Below are positions 16,549-26,078 of a DNA stretch of 56,040 nucleotides, one piece after another. The stretch is taken from positions 1-56,040 of the forward strand of contig CAKOSX010000009.1 in NCBI GenBank assembly GCA_934119935.1, read 5' to 3'. The number at the start of each line of letters is the position of its first letter. The stretch's first letter is position 1. Made by a program: the position numbers and the translations under genes. The notes below the pieces were generated by a model. It saw only the letters and a list, made by a program, of their open reading frames with translations. It did not search any database and had not been told where the DNA came from. Origin of the DNA: an uncultured Clostridia bacterium. GTDB taxonomy: Bacteria > Bacillota > Clostridia > TANB77 > CAG-508.

Positions 16549-19218
16549 ATGGGTAGTAAATCTGGGAATAAACATGATAAATCTACTAATAAAAATAGTA
16601 AAAATAATAAGAATAAAAAAATAAATTCAAAAGAACTAAAAACAGAAGAAAAAAATAAAAACAAAAATAAAAAGGGTTTCTGGAAAAGACACAGAAAACT
16701 AGCAACATTTATAAAAATATGCTTTATATTAATTATATTATTATGCATAATAGGTGCTGGTGCAGTTGTTGCACTATTTAATAATGATGATTGGGCAATT
16801 TCAAAGAATGAACTAGAGTTAAAATTTATAGACACAATCATATATGATAAAGATGGAAACGAGATTGCTAATGTATCTGGGGATGAAAAGAGAAGAGTTG
16901 TGCCTTTGAGTGAAATTCCACAAAATTTGCAAAATGCATATATAGCAATTGAAGATAAGAGATTTTTCGAACATAATGGAGTGGACCTAAAGAGAACATT
17001 AGGAGCAACTGTTACATATATTTTACATAAAGGGCATTCTTCTTATGGTGGAAGTACAATAACACAACAATTAATCAAAAACTTAAAAGAGGACAATAGT
17101 GATTCTGGATTAGCCGGTATAGAAAGAAAAATAAGAGAAATATCAAGAGCATACAAAGTTGAAAAAATGATCTCTAAGAGTCAAATATTAGAGTTATATT
17201 TAAACACTATATATGTTGGAGGAGAGGGAAATTTACATGGAGTTGAACTTGCTTCTAGATATTACTTTAACAAGTCTGTTGGTGATTTAGATTTAGCAGA
17301 ATGTGCATTCCTGGCAGGTATAAACCATGCACCAAATAGCTACAATCCATTTAAGGAATCTGTGGATAATAGTGAATTGATAAAGAAGAGAACTACTACA
17401 GTTCTAGCAGAAATGAAGGATCAAGGAAAAATATCTGAAGAAGAATATAATACTGCAAAAGCTGAAGTTGATGAAGGGTTACATTTTGAAAAGGGAAGTA
17501 CATCTACCACTTCTTCTATGTCATACTTAGCAAGAGCAGCATTAAATCAAGTATTAAATCAATATGCAGAAGAAAACGGAGTGTCTACAGATTCAGCGAT
17601 GACGATGATTGCTGGTGGAGGATACAAAATATATACGACACAAGACTCTACAATTCAATCAGAGATGGAAGAAGTATATAGAAGTGGTGATCATATTTTC
17701 TCTGGTGTTGCTAAAAAAGATGGTGTTAAAATAAATGACCATACTCAGTCTGCTATGGTTGTAATAGACCATAAAACTGGAAAAGTCGTAGGCTGTATGG
17801 GAGGCCTTGGAGATGATGTTGACTCAAACGGACAAAATAGAGCAACTCAAACATATAGACAACCTGGATCTTCAATAAAACCTCTAGCAGCAGTTGCTCC
17901 AGCTTTAGAATCTGGAATAATTACAGCTGCAACAGTATATGATGAATCAAGAACATCTTTTGGAAATTATTCGCCAAATCCTCATTCGGGGTATAGTTTA
18001 GTAACAGTTAGAAAAGGTATAGAATTTTCTGCAAATACAATGAGTGTTAAGATTATGGATGAAGTTGGGCCAGGTAATTCAATTGCATTTATGAGAAAGA
18101 TGGGAATTTCTACATTACTTACGGCAAAAGATAATGAATCAAGTAATGATGAAAACTTGCCATTAGTGCTTGGAGGTACAACTATTGGTATTTCTCCTCT
18201 TGAGATGGCTGGTGCATATGCAACAATTGCAAATGACGGTGTATACACAACACCAACATTCTATACAAGAGTAGAAGATAAAGATGGTAATACTGTTATG
18301 GAACCTAAACAAGAAACAAGAAGAGTGTTATCTGAAGGAAATGCTTATATATTAAAATCAATTTTGACAGGACCTGTTACTGGTAGTAATGGAACTGCAA
18401 GAGGTGCAAAGATATCAGGGCAAGATACTGCAGGAAAAACAGGTACAACAACAAATAACTATGATAGATGGTTCTGCGGATTTACAAACTACTATACTGC
18501 AGCTACATGGTATGGATTTGATCAACCAGAGGATTTATATTATGCAGGAGCAAATTATCCAAACAGAGCAACATCTTTATGGACTTCTGTTATGAAAAAA
18601 ATACACAGTGATTTACCAAGTTCAAAATTTGAAAAACCAAGCAATATCGTAACAGCAAAAATCTGTAAGGATTCGGGAAAAGTTGCAACTGAAGCATGTA
18701 GCAATACTTATACAGAATATTTTGTAAAAGGGACTATTCCTGGTGATTGTGAAGGACATACGAAATTAACAATCTGTACAGATACAGGGAAAATCGCTAC
18801 AGAAAATTGTCCAAATACAGAGGAGAAGATATATACCCAAAAGCCTGAAAAAGAGGATACTACATTATGGAGAACTAATGATGGAGATAAATATGATGTA
18901 CCAACAGAAACGTGTGATGTACATACTAAGAAACTAGTGACAATTCCGAATGTAATAGGAAAGACTAAGGAAGATGCTATGAAAACATTAAAAGATTTAG
19001 GTGTAACAGTTACTGTTGAGACAAAAGAATCAGAAAAGGATGATGGAACTGTAATAGCACAGAGCAAGGCTGAAGGAACTAAGTTAACAGCAGGAGAAAA
19101 CGTTACTATAACTGTAAGCAAGCAAAAGAAAGGGGAGACACCTGTAAAAAACAATGAAATTGTAAATGATGTTATTGATCCAGTTCTTCCACCACAGAAT
19201 ATTGAAAACCAAAATTAA
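16549..19218 (+). CDS. Class A penicillin-binding protein (PBP1A type) with a PASTA domain
   Basis: This 889-aa protein has a Lys/Asn-rich cytoplasmic N-terminus (about 1-50) and one membrane anchor (about 53-76). Its glycosyltransferase 51 domain has EDKRFFEHNGVD and GGSTITQQLIKN. The transpeptidase domain has SIKP (about 441), a SAN motif, and KTGTT (about 630). A PASTA domain (about 797-862) and a polar tail follow. It polymerises glycan strands and cross-links peptidoglycan outside the membrane. AAGGAGG precedes the ATG. cysS follows at 22 bases. Confidence 0.95.
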   Translation: MGSKSGNKHDKSTNKNSKNNKNKKINSKELKTEEKNKNKNKKGFWKRHRKLATFIKICFILIILLCIIGAGAVVALFNNDDWAISKNELELKFIDTIIYDKDGNEIANVSGDEKRRVVPLSEIPQNLQNAYIAIEDKRFFEHNGVDLKRTLGATVTYILHKGHSSYGGSTITQQLIKNLKEDNSDSGLAGIERKIREISRAYKVEKMISKSQILELYLNTIYVGGEGNLHGVELASRYYFNKSVGDLDLAECAFLAGINHAPNSYNPFKESVDNSELIKKRTTTVLAEMKDQGKISEEEYNTAKAEVDEGLHFEKGSTSTTSSMSYLARAALNQVLNQYAEENGVSTDSAMTMIAGGGYKIYTTQDSTIQSEMEEVYRSGDHIFSGVAKKDGVKINDHTQSAMVVIDHKTGKVVGCMGGLGDDVDSNGQNRATQTYRQPGSSIKPLAAVAPALESGIITAATVYDESRTSFGNYSPNPHSGYSLVTVRKGIEFSANTMSVKIMDEVGPGNSIAFMRKMGISTLLTAKDNESSNDENLPLVLGGTTIGISPLEMAGAYATIANDGVYTTPTFYTRVEDKDGNTVMEPKQETRRVLSEGNAYILKSILTGPVTGSNGTARGAKISGQDTAGKTGTTTNNYDRWFCGFTNYYTAATWYGFDQPEDLYYAGANYPNRATSLWTSVMKKIHSDLPSSKFEKPSNIVTAKICKDSGKVATEACSNTYTEYFVKGTIPGDCEGHTKLTICTDTGKIATENCPNTEEKIYTQKPEKEDTTLWRTNDGDKYDVPTETCDVHTKKLVTIPNVIGKTKEDAMKTLKDLGVTVTVETKESEKDDGTVIAQSKAEGTKLTAGENVTITVSKQKKGETPVKNNEIVNDVIDPVLPPQNIENQN

Positions 19219-19240
19219 ATAACGAAAAAAGGAGGCATAT

Positions 19241-20650
19241 ATGAAATTAACTTTTTATAATACATTAACCAGAAAAAAAGAAGAATTTCATGCTATAGAT
19301 GGAAAAAATGTTAGAATGTATAGTTGTGGACCTACTGTCTACAGCTATGCTCACATTGGAAATTTCAGAACATACATATTCATGGATACGTTGAGAAGAG
19401 TATTAAAATATAATGGATATGAATTAAAACATGTTATGAATATAACTGATGTTGGACATTTGGAATCCGATGCCGATGAAGGCGAAGATAAAATGGAAAA
19501 AGCGGCTAGAAAAGAAAAGAAAGATCCATATGAGATTGCAAAATACTATACAGAGATATTTTTGCAAGATATGGAAAAGCTAAATATTGATAAACCGGAA
19601 ATTATTACAAAAGCAACGGACAATATTCCTCAAATGATTGAGTATGTAAAAGATATAATAAAAAATGGATATGCGTATGAAACCAGTAAGGGAATATATT
19701 TTGATATATCAAAGTTAGATAAATATCCAGTTTTATCAAATAGAAAGTTAGATGATCAAATAGCTGGTGCAAGGGTTGATGTTGACCATGAAAAAAAGAA
19801 TCCATATGATTTTGCTTTATGGATTAAGGCTCCTGAAAATCATATAATGAAATGGGAGAGTCCATGGGGACTATCGTATCCGGGCTGGCATCTAGAGTGT
19901 TCGACTATGGGAAGAAGATTCTTAGGAGAAGAATTTGATATACATACTGGTGGAGTTGATCATATTCCAACACATCATGAAAATGAAATTGCACAATCTA
20001 AAGGTGCAACAGGAAAAATACCTGCTCATGTTTGGCTACATTGTGAATATTTACAAGTCGATGGTGGAAAGATGTCAAAAAGTTTGGGCAACACTTATAC
20101 TATTTCTCAATTAAAAGAAAAAGGAATATCACCACTTGCATTTAAATTATTTTGCTTCACAGCACACTATAGAAATAAGTTGAATTTTACATTCGAAGGT
20201 GCATACGGAGCTCAAAAGGCATTGGAGAGATTGTACGATAGCTATGTAAAGAATGCAAATGGAGCAGATGAAATTGAAGAAAGTATAATAAGTGAATATA
20301 AAGAAAAATTTAGTAATTATATTAATGATGACATGAATATGCCGGGTGCAATGAGTGTTGTATGGGAGATTGCACGAAATACAAAAAAAGCAAAAAGTTT
20401 TGCTGAACTATTATTAGAATTCGATAAGGTGTTAGGTTTAGACATAAAAAATGCAGAACAATACTTAAAAGAATTTAAACAAGAAAATGAGGAATTGCCA
20501 GATGATATAAAAGACTTAATAACAGAAAGAAACAAAGCAAGAGAAAATAAAAATTGGCAAAAGTCAGATGAGTTGAGAGATAAAATAATTAGTATGGGTT
20601 ACAGCATAAAAGATACTAAAGATGGAATAATAGTAAAAAAGGAAAAATAA
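19241..20650 (+). CDS. cysS: Cysteinyl-tRNA synthetase
   Basis: This 469-aa class I synthetase charges tRNA-Cys. It has the CGPTVYSYAHIGNFRTY block with the HIGH-type motif (about residue 38), the zinc ligand Cys in WHLECSTMG, HHENEIAQS, and KMSKS in GGKMSKSLGN (about 274). Length matches the family. AAAGGAGG precedes the ATG. It is probably in one transcript with the PBP gene. Confidence 0.97.
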   Translation: MKLTFYNTLTRKKEEFHAIDGKNVRMYSCGPTVYSYAHIGNFRTYIFMDTLRRVLKYNGYELKHVMNITDVGHLESDADEGEDKMEKAARKEKKDPYEIAKYYTEIFLQDMEKLNIDKPEIITKATDNIPQMIEYVKDIIKNGYAYETSKGIYFDISKLDKYPVLSNRKLDDQIAGARVDVDHEKKNPYDFALWIKAPENHIMKWESPWGLSYPGWHLECSTMGRRFLGEEFDIHTGGVDHIPTHHENEIAQSKGATGKIPAHVWLHCEYLQVDGGKMSKSLGNTYTISQLKEKGISPLAFKLFCFTAHYRNKLNFTFEGAYGAQKALERLYDSYVKNANGADEIEESIISEYKEKFSNYINDDMNMPGAMSVVWEIARNTKKAKSFAELLLEFDKVLGLDIKNAEQYLKEFKQENEELPDDIKDLITERNKARENKNWQKSDELRDKIISMGYSIKDTKDGIIVKKEK

Positions 20651-20677
20651 GGATAAATTTCAAAGGAGAATTTAGAT

Positions 20678-21754
20678 ATGTCAAAGACAGATAACAACGA
20701 TGAAAAGAAAGTAAAGAAGAATGGATTTTTTAGGGATGTATTAAAAAGTATTAAGGACTTTGATAAATATGAAGATTTTGGACTAGAGGGATTAGGCAAA
20801 ACATCAGGGTATTTGATAAAGTTAGTAGCAATATTTACACTCATAATAACAAGTATGACAGTATATAAATTCTCCAATACGCTCGAGGAAGTTGTAAAAT
20901 ATTTTGACGAAAATATTACAGAATTAACATATGAGGATGGAAAATTAAACGTAAATGATAATCAGAAACTTGAAGTGGAAAGCGATAAATATATTACGGG
21001 TACCGTAATAATAGATACTTCAGACTTAAGTGATGAGCAAGTTGAAGCTTATAGAAATCAGGCAAAAAATCAAAGCAATGGAATAGTATTATTAAAAGAT
21101 AAAATAATGTTAAAAAATGAAATGCTGTCTGCTGTATCTGAGGCTTCGTACAAAGATTTATTGTCAAAATATAATATAAATTCATTGGACAAACAACAAA
21201 TATTAGATTATTTCAACAATGGTAGAATGCAAATTTATACATCAGTATTTATTTCATTATTTATATACATGTTCTTTGTGTACTTTGCAAGTATTCTTGT
21301 AGATGCAATTGTTTTGGGGGCGCTAGCTTATTTAGTTGCAAGAATTATGAGAATGAAGATTAAATTTAGTGCTTCATTTAGTATGGGAGTTCATGCATTG
21401 ACTTTGCCAATAATCTTAAATATTTGTTATGTAATACTTAATGGATTTACTGGATGGACAACCAAGTATTTTCAAGTTATGTATACAGCAATTTCGTATA
21501 TATATGTTGTTACAGCAATATTAATTATTAGATCCGAGTATATAAAAAAACAAGGAGAGGTAGAGAAAATTCAAACAGAACAGGATAGAGTAAGAGAAGA
21601 ATTAGAGGAAAAGGAAAGAAAAGAAAAAGAACAAAAGGAAAAAGAGAAGGAAAAGAAAGAAAGAGAAAAACAAAAGGAAAAGGAAAGAAAACAACGAGAA
21701 AAGGAACAAGAAACTCCTGAAATTGGAGATAAACCAGAAGGAAGTAATGTGTAA
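20678..21754 (+). CDS. DUF1189 family membrane protein
   Basis: This 358-aa protein starts with a soluble segment and FFRDVLKSIKDF, has a first membrane helix (about 47-66), an extracytoplasmic part, then three or four membrane segments (about 185-285). It ends in a very charged Lys/Glu coiled tail (about 290-345). The layout fits DUF1189, a family of unknown function. AAAGGAG precedes the ATG. It sits between cysS and ftsH in the same direction; co-transcription is likely. Confidence 0.8.
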   Translation: MSKTDNNDEKKVKKNGFFRDVLKSIKDFDKYEDFGLEGLGKTSGYLIKLVAIFTLIITSMTVYKFSNTLEEVVKYFDENITELTYEDGKLNVNDNQKLEVESDKYITGTVIIDTSDLSDEQVEAYRNQAKNQSNGIVLLKDKIMLKNEMLSAVSEASYKDLLSKYNINSLDKQQILDYFNNGRMQIYTSVFISLFIYMFFVYFASILVDAIVLGALAYLVARIMRMKIKFSASFSMGVHALTLPIILNICYVILNGFTGWTTKYFQVMYTAISYIYVVTAILIIRSEYIKKQGEVEKIQTEQDRVREELEEKERKEKEQKEKEKEKKEREKQKEKERKQREKEQETPEIGDKPEGSNV

Positions 21755-21791
21755 AATAACATACACATAAATTTGTTTGGAGGTTAAAAAA

Positions 21792-23645
21792 TTGAAAGAC
21801 AATAAAAACAAAGATAAAGAAAATAAAAAGAATAGAAATAGCAATAAAAAAGATAAAGACAGAAATAAAAAAATATTGTTATGGATATTAATAGTAATAC
21901 TGGCGTTAGTAATATTAGGTGCAGTTGTATATACTGTAATAAAAGAAAAGAAAGATGAGGATGTTATTCCAGAAGACCAAATTTCATATACAGATTTAAT
22001 CAAGCAAATAAATGATGGAAATGTAGAAAAAATAAAAATGACTGTTGGAAGTACAACAATCAAGGTAAACTTAAAAGAACAAGAAGAACCTAAAACAGCT
22101 ATCGTTCCAAGTACACAAGCATTTATCGAATTAGTCCAAGAGAAAGTACAAGATGGAAATGAAATAACATTAATACAAGAAAAGCCAAGTGTGTTTTTAT
22201 CAATTGCTGATAAAGCATTTTCGATATTGCCAACAATATTAATGTTAGTATTATTCGTATTATTAATACAAATGCAAGGACTTGGAGATAAAGGAAAAAT
22301 ATATGAAGCTGATGAAGATGATGTAAAGACCACATTTGACGATGTCGCTGGGCTTGATGAAGAAAAGCAAGAAATGATAGAAATAGTCAATTTCTTAAAG
22401 AATCCAGATGAATTCTATAAAATGGGTGCAAAGATTCCAAAAGGAGTTTTATTATGTGGACAACCAGGAACAGGTAAAACTCTTATAGCAAAGGCTATAG
22501 CGGGAGAAGCGGATGTTCCATTTATTTCTATGAGTGGTTCTGAATTCACAGAAATGTTTGCAGGGCTTGGAGCATCAAGAGTTAGAAAATTATTTGAAAA
22601 GGCTAAGAAAATGGCTCCAGCAATAATATTCATAGATGAGATTGATGCTATAGGCTCAAAGAGATCTGATGGAAGCACGGCAGCTGATAATGATAATAAT
22701 CAAACACTAAATCAATTGTTGGTTGAAATGGACGGATTTGATTCTGAACATACTGTAATATTATTAGCAGCAACAAATAGACCTGATATGCTTGATCAAG
22801 CACTATTAAGACCAGGAAGATTTGACAGACAAATAACGATTGGACTTCCAGATATGAAAGGAAGAGAGGCTATATTAAAAATCCATGCTAAAGATAAAAA
22901 GTTAGCAGACGATGTTGATTTAAAGACAATAGCAGGAGATACAGCCGGTTTTACGGGTGCTGAACTAGAAAATATACTAAATGAGGCAGCAATAATTGCA
23001 ACAATAAATAAAGAAAAGGCAATAACGAATAAAGACATAGACGATGCTTTAAAGAAGGTTACTGTTGGTGTTGAAAAACATAGCAGAATAATGTCTGACA
23101 AAGATAAAAGACTAACAGCATACCACGAAGCAGGACATGCAATAGTAAGCAGGTTCTTAGAGACTCAAAAAGATATAAAAGAAGTATCTATAATTCCGAG
23201 AGGAGTTGCGGGTGGATACACAATGTATAAGACAAATGAAGATAAGTATTATGTATCTAAAACAGAAATGCTAGAAAAATTAATAGCACTTCTTGGAGGA
23301 AGAGCATCAGAAAAATTAATACTAAATGATGTATCAACAGGTGCAAGTAATGACTTCGAAGTAGCAACAGACATAGCAAAGAAAATGGTAACAATATACG
23401 GAATGAGTGATAAAATAGGGCCACTTAGTATAAACCTAGAAAAAGAACCATACCAGATGCAAATATTTGGAGAATCAATAGAAAACGAAATAGGAAAAGA
23501 AGTAAAACGTCTAATTGACGAAGCATATGCGAAGGCTCAAGCAATACTAATAGAACATATAGATAAACTACATGAACTAGCAGCAGTGTTGATAGAAAAA
23601 GAAGTAATATCTGAAGAAGAATTTGAAAAAATATTTGAAAAATAG
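21792..23645 (+). CDS. ftsH: ATP-dependent zinc metalloprotease FtsH
   Basis: This 617-aa membrane protease has two N-terminal membrane helices (about 25-48 and 140-162), an AAA domain with Walker A GQPGTGKT (about 223), Walker B IIFIDEIDAIG and the second region of homology LRPGRFDRQI, then a peptidase domain with HEAGH (about 444). It degrades membrane and regulatory proteins and acts in sporulation and stress. The start is TTG 21792, 8 bases after GGAGG; a TTG at 21777 precedes the ribosome binding site and cannot be used with it. Confidence 0.95.
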   Translation: MKDNKNKDKENKKNRNSNKKDKDRNKKILLWILIVILALVILGAVVYTVIKEKKDEDVIPEDQISYTDLIKQINDGNVEKIKMTVGSTTIKVNLKEQEEPKTAIVPSTQAFIELVQEKVQDGNEITLIQEKPSVFLSIADKAFSILPTILMLVLFVLLIQMQGLGDKGKIYEADEDDVKTTFDDVAGLDEEKQEMIEIVNFLKNPDEFYKMGAKIPKGVLLCGQPGTGKTLIAKAIAGEADVPFISMSGSEFTEMFAGLGASRVRKLFEKAKKMAPAIIFIDEIDAIGSKRSDGSTAADNDNNQTLNQLLVEMDGFDSEHTVILLAATNRPDMLDQALLRPGRFDRQITIGLPDMKGREAILKIHAKDKKLADDVDLKTIAGDTAGFTGAELENILNEAAIIATINKEKAITNKDIDDALKKVTVGVEKHSRIMSDKDKRLTAYHEAGHAIVSRFLETQKDIKEVSIIPRGVAGGYTMYKTNEDKYYVSKTEMLEKLIALLGGRASEKLILNDVSTGASNDFEVATDIAKKMVTIYGMSDKIGPLSINLEKEPYQMQIFGESIENEIGKEVKRLIDEAYAKAQAILIEHIDKLHELAAVLIEKEVISEEEFEKIFEK

Positions 23646-23684
23646 CAAGTAGAATAAAAAGAACTATAAATGTGGTAACAAACA

Positions 23685-23738
23685 AAATATGAAGAATGCA
23701 TCTCTAACGATTAAACAGAGCTGTATTCTTCATATTTA
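23685..23738. terminator. Bidirectional terminator between ftsH and the gerA operon
   Basis: AAATATGAAGAAT pairs with ATTCTTCATATTT (23725-23737), with A/T-rich flanks on both sides, between convergent genes. Confidence 0.8.
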
Positions 23739-23739
23739 A

Positions 23740-24918
23740 TTATAAGAAAGTGTTTCCTGATTTTATTGTTGTTTCTACGTTTACATTGAATGTACTATTT
23801 TGAAAATTGTCTAGCCAATTATAATTTTGCCAGTCTTGAATTGTTGTAAAATATTTTACTGCATATTTTCCAAATCCATCTATATCGCAATTATATTCTT
23901 TAGCAGTTTTATATAAGTAATCATTTAAAGCTTTTTTTAAATATTGATTACAAGATTCTTCTATAAGCTGTATGTTTTCCTTCGAATAGTAACTGGAATT
24001 TCCGTAGGATGATTCTTGAGTGGCAGATTCTATTTTTGCATTAATTTTTACAACAGATGAAATAAATGGAGTGCCATTTACCAAAGAAACGCTGTTTTTT
24101 GTATTATGAGCAAGTTTTATGCTTAAATTAATGCTTTCAGAATCTCCAATAGGATTAGGTATGCTAATTGTACAAGATTTTAATTTATTAGAAACCATCA
24201 TATGCAAAATTGATTCTTCGGCATTTAATTCTCCAACCAATATATCGTTTTTAAAAACTGCAAGCCCGCTATTTTCGATGTTATCTGCTGGAGATATAGG
24301 TAAACTTGATGAAGAACCAAGAGTAGCAACTGGATTCTTAAAGGAATCTACACAGTCAGAAAAGAAATTTATAAGTGTTACGTTTTGTGTATAAGATGTA
24401 TATTCATTTGAAGCAAGAGTAATTTCGTAAAATCTTGATGGTAAATCTTCGAGCTCTGGTGAGGCTATATTTAAAAAATCTGCAGAGGGTATTTTACTTA
24501 TTATTATACTGGCGTGAGGACTGGTTTGTGGGCTACTTAATAATGTATACATATACTCAGAAACCCCTTTTTGAGCGAGTTTTTCTGATATTACAATGGC
24601 TTTACAATGAGATAAATCTAAACGCCTACTTATATAGCTGTTTAAAAGACTTATTCCAGTTTCTATAGACGCACATTCTACGCTATTTACAATTTTTTCA
24701 TATGCTCTGCTAGATGAACCATTTGAACCATTAGATGGTTTGGCAAGCTGAACAGATAGTTTTAATGTATTAGAATTTCCTATATCAAGACCTAAAGCAA
24801 GAACGTAGGCTAATTTATCTATATTACGTGTGCTATATGGTGCAGATAATGAGAAAAATACAATAAATAATGATAGAAAAATAATTAAAACTTTTTTTAT
24901 ATTAATCCAAATTCTCAT
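23740..24918 (-). CDS. gerAC: Spore germination protein, GerAC-type lipoprotein-like subunit
   Basis: This 392-aa protein is the third gene of a gerAA-gerAB-gerAC operon. It has an N-terminal hydrophobic segment (about 7-27) and the GerAC fold, with IDKLAYVLALGLD, EKLAQKG and the C-terminal domain of three beta-helix layers. Typical GerAC proteins are lipoproteins; here the segment reads FFSLSAPYS, without an obvious lipobox Cys, so anchoring by the uncleaved helix is possible. The ATG overlaps the gerAB end by 17 bases. It forms the spore inner-membrane germinant receptor with its neighbours. Confidence 0.88.
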   Translation of the reverse strand: MRIWINIKKVLIIFLSLFIVFFSLSAPYSTRNIDKLAYVLALGLDIGNSNTLKLSVQLAKPSNGSNGSSSRAYEKIVNSVECASIETGISLLNSYISRRLDLSHCKAIVISEKLAQKGVSEYMYTLLSSPQTSPHASIIISKIPSADFLNIASPELEDLPSRFYEITLASNEYTSYTQNVTLINFFSDCVDSFKNPVATLGSSSSLPISPADNIENSGLAVFKNDILVGELNAEESILHMMVSNKLKSCTISIPNPIGDSESINLSIKLAHNTKNSVSLVNGTPFISSVVKINAKIESATQESSYGNSSYYSKENIQLIEESCNQYLKKALNDYLYKTAKEYNCDIDGFGKYAVKYFTTIQDWQNYNWLDNFQNSTFNVNVETTIKSGNTFL

Positions 24919-26008
24919 TGGTATTGTTTCCTTTCTTTAATTTTAAATTAGCAATCATAAGAATAATTGGAAATACTATAAAAGTTAATGGTGTTCCAAT
25001 ATATTTAGATATAAAATCATTTATTGCAAGTGTTTGCATAATACTGTTTGGTATAAGTGCAATTATCAAACTAACTATACAAATAGGAATTATAAAAGGT
25101 GTCGAGTTTTTTACATTAGTAACTTTTTGGCAGACTAATGATGAAGTCATTAATCCAATGCTAAAGTAACTCATAAATGATAAGATCCAAGTAAATATAA
25201 ATAAAGATTCAGGGTGTTGAAAGTATTTACCAAATTCGTTATTTGATAATAGTGAATAAAGTGGCGAAATACGGTCTATGTCTGTGCTAAAAGAAAAAGC
25301 TAAAAGCATACTAGCAGTTGCAAGTATTACAATAAAAATGGAGATTAATGTTGCAATTAAGGTCGATTTTTTAAAATCTTTTTTGTTTTCGAGTAGTGGT
25401 GGTACTAAAAATAAAATAGAAAAACCATTAAATATGAAAATATTTGAAATACCAGTGAAAAAAGTATTAGAAACCCCATGACCTAAAATTGGAAAAATAC
25501 GCTGAATTGTCATATTGGGAACTACGGCTGCAAAAGCTGTTAATAAGCTTATTACCATAATTACACATAAAATAACATTAGTTCTAGCAATACTTTTTAT
25601 TCCTTGCATATTGGCAATAACACCCACTACTAAAAAGAAAAGTAGCAAATAAATAATTGGAGCATCTCCGTAATAAATAATGTGAATTGTTTCTATAAAA
25701 TACCTAAGCAATAAAGATGATGTAACAATTATATATAGGGCAAAAATTGAACCAACTAGCCATTTAAGAAACTTTCCTCCAGTAGCTTCACAAATATCAA
25801 TTATATCTGAATTTGGAAATTTTTTAAATAAACGTATTATAACAACAATTAAAAACAAAGTGATTATACTGACAAATATAACATTTAAGATTGATGATGA
25901 ACCGCAAAACAACAATATAGATTGTAGACTATTCATAGATATTCTGTTAATTGTAAGTATTAATATTAATGCGATAGATTCAATTAAATTAATTTTTGAA
26001 AACTTCAT
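24902..26008 (-). CDS. gerAB: Spore germination protein, GerAB-type transporter-like subunit
   Basis: This 368-aa protein has about ten predicted membrane segments and the APC-superfamily fold of GerAB, the subunit thought to bind the germinant. A GGAGG stands about 22 bases before the ATG, which is long. It lies between gerAA and gerAC and overlaps gerAC by 17 bases. Expression is expected in the forespore under sigma-G; I could not identify the promoter with confidence. Confidence 0.9.
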   Translation of the reverse strand: MKFSKINLIESIALILILTINRISMNSLQSILLFCGSSSILNVIFVSIITLFLIVVIIRLFKKFPNSDIIDICEATGGKFLKWLVGSIFALYIIVTSSLLLRYFIETIHIIYYGDAPIIYLLLFFLVVGVIANMQGIKSIARTNVILCVIMVISLLTAFAAVVPNMTIQRIFPILGHGVSNTFFTGISNIFIFNGFSILFLVPPLLENKKDFKKSTLIATLISIFIVILATASMLLAFSFSTDIDRISPLYSLLSNNEFGKYFQHPESLFIFTWILSFMSYFSIGLMTSSLVCQKVTNVKNSTPFIIPICIVSLIIALIPNSIMQTLAINDFISKYIGTPLTFIVFPIILMIANLKLKKGNNTNENLD

Positions 26009-26078
26009 AAATTATGCGAAAAATCGCTATCCTCCTTTTTGTTTAGAATATGAAACTTTTAATTATATATTATAAGAA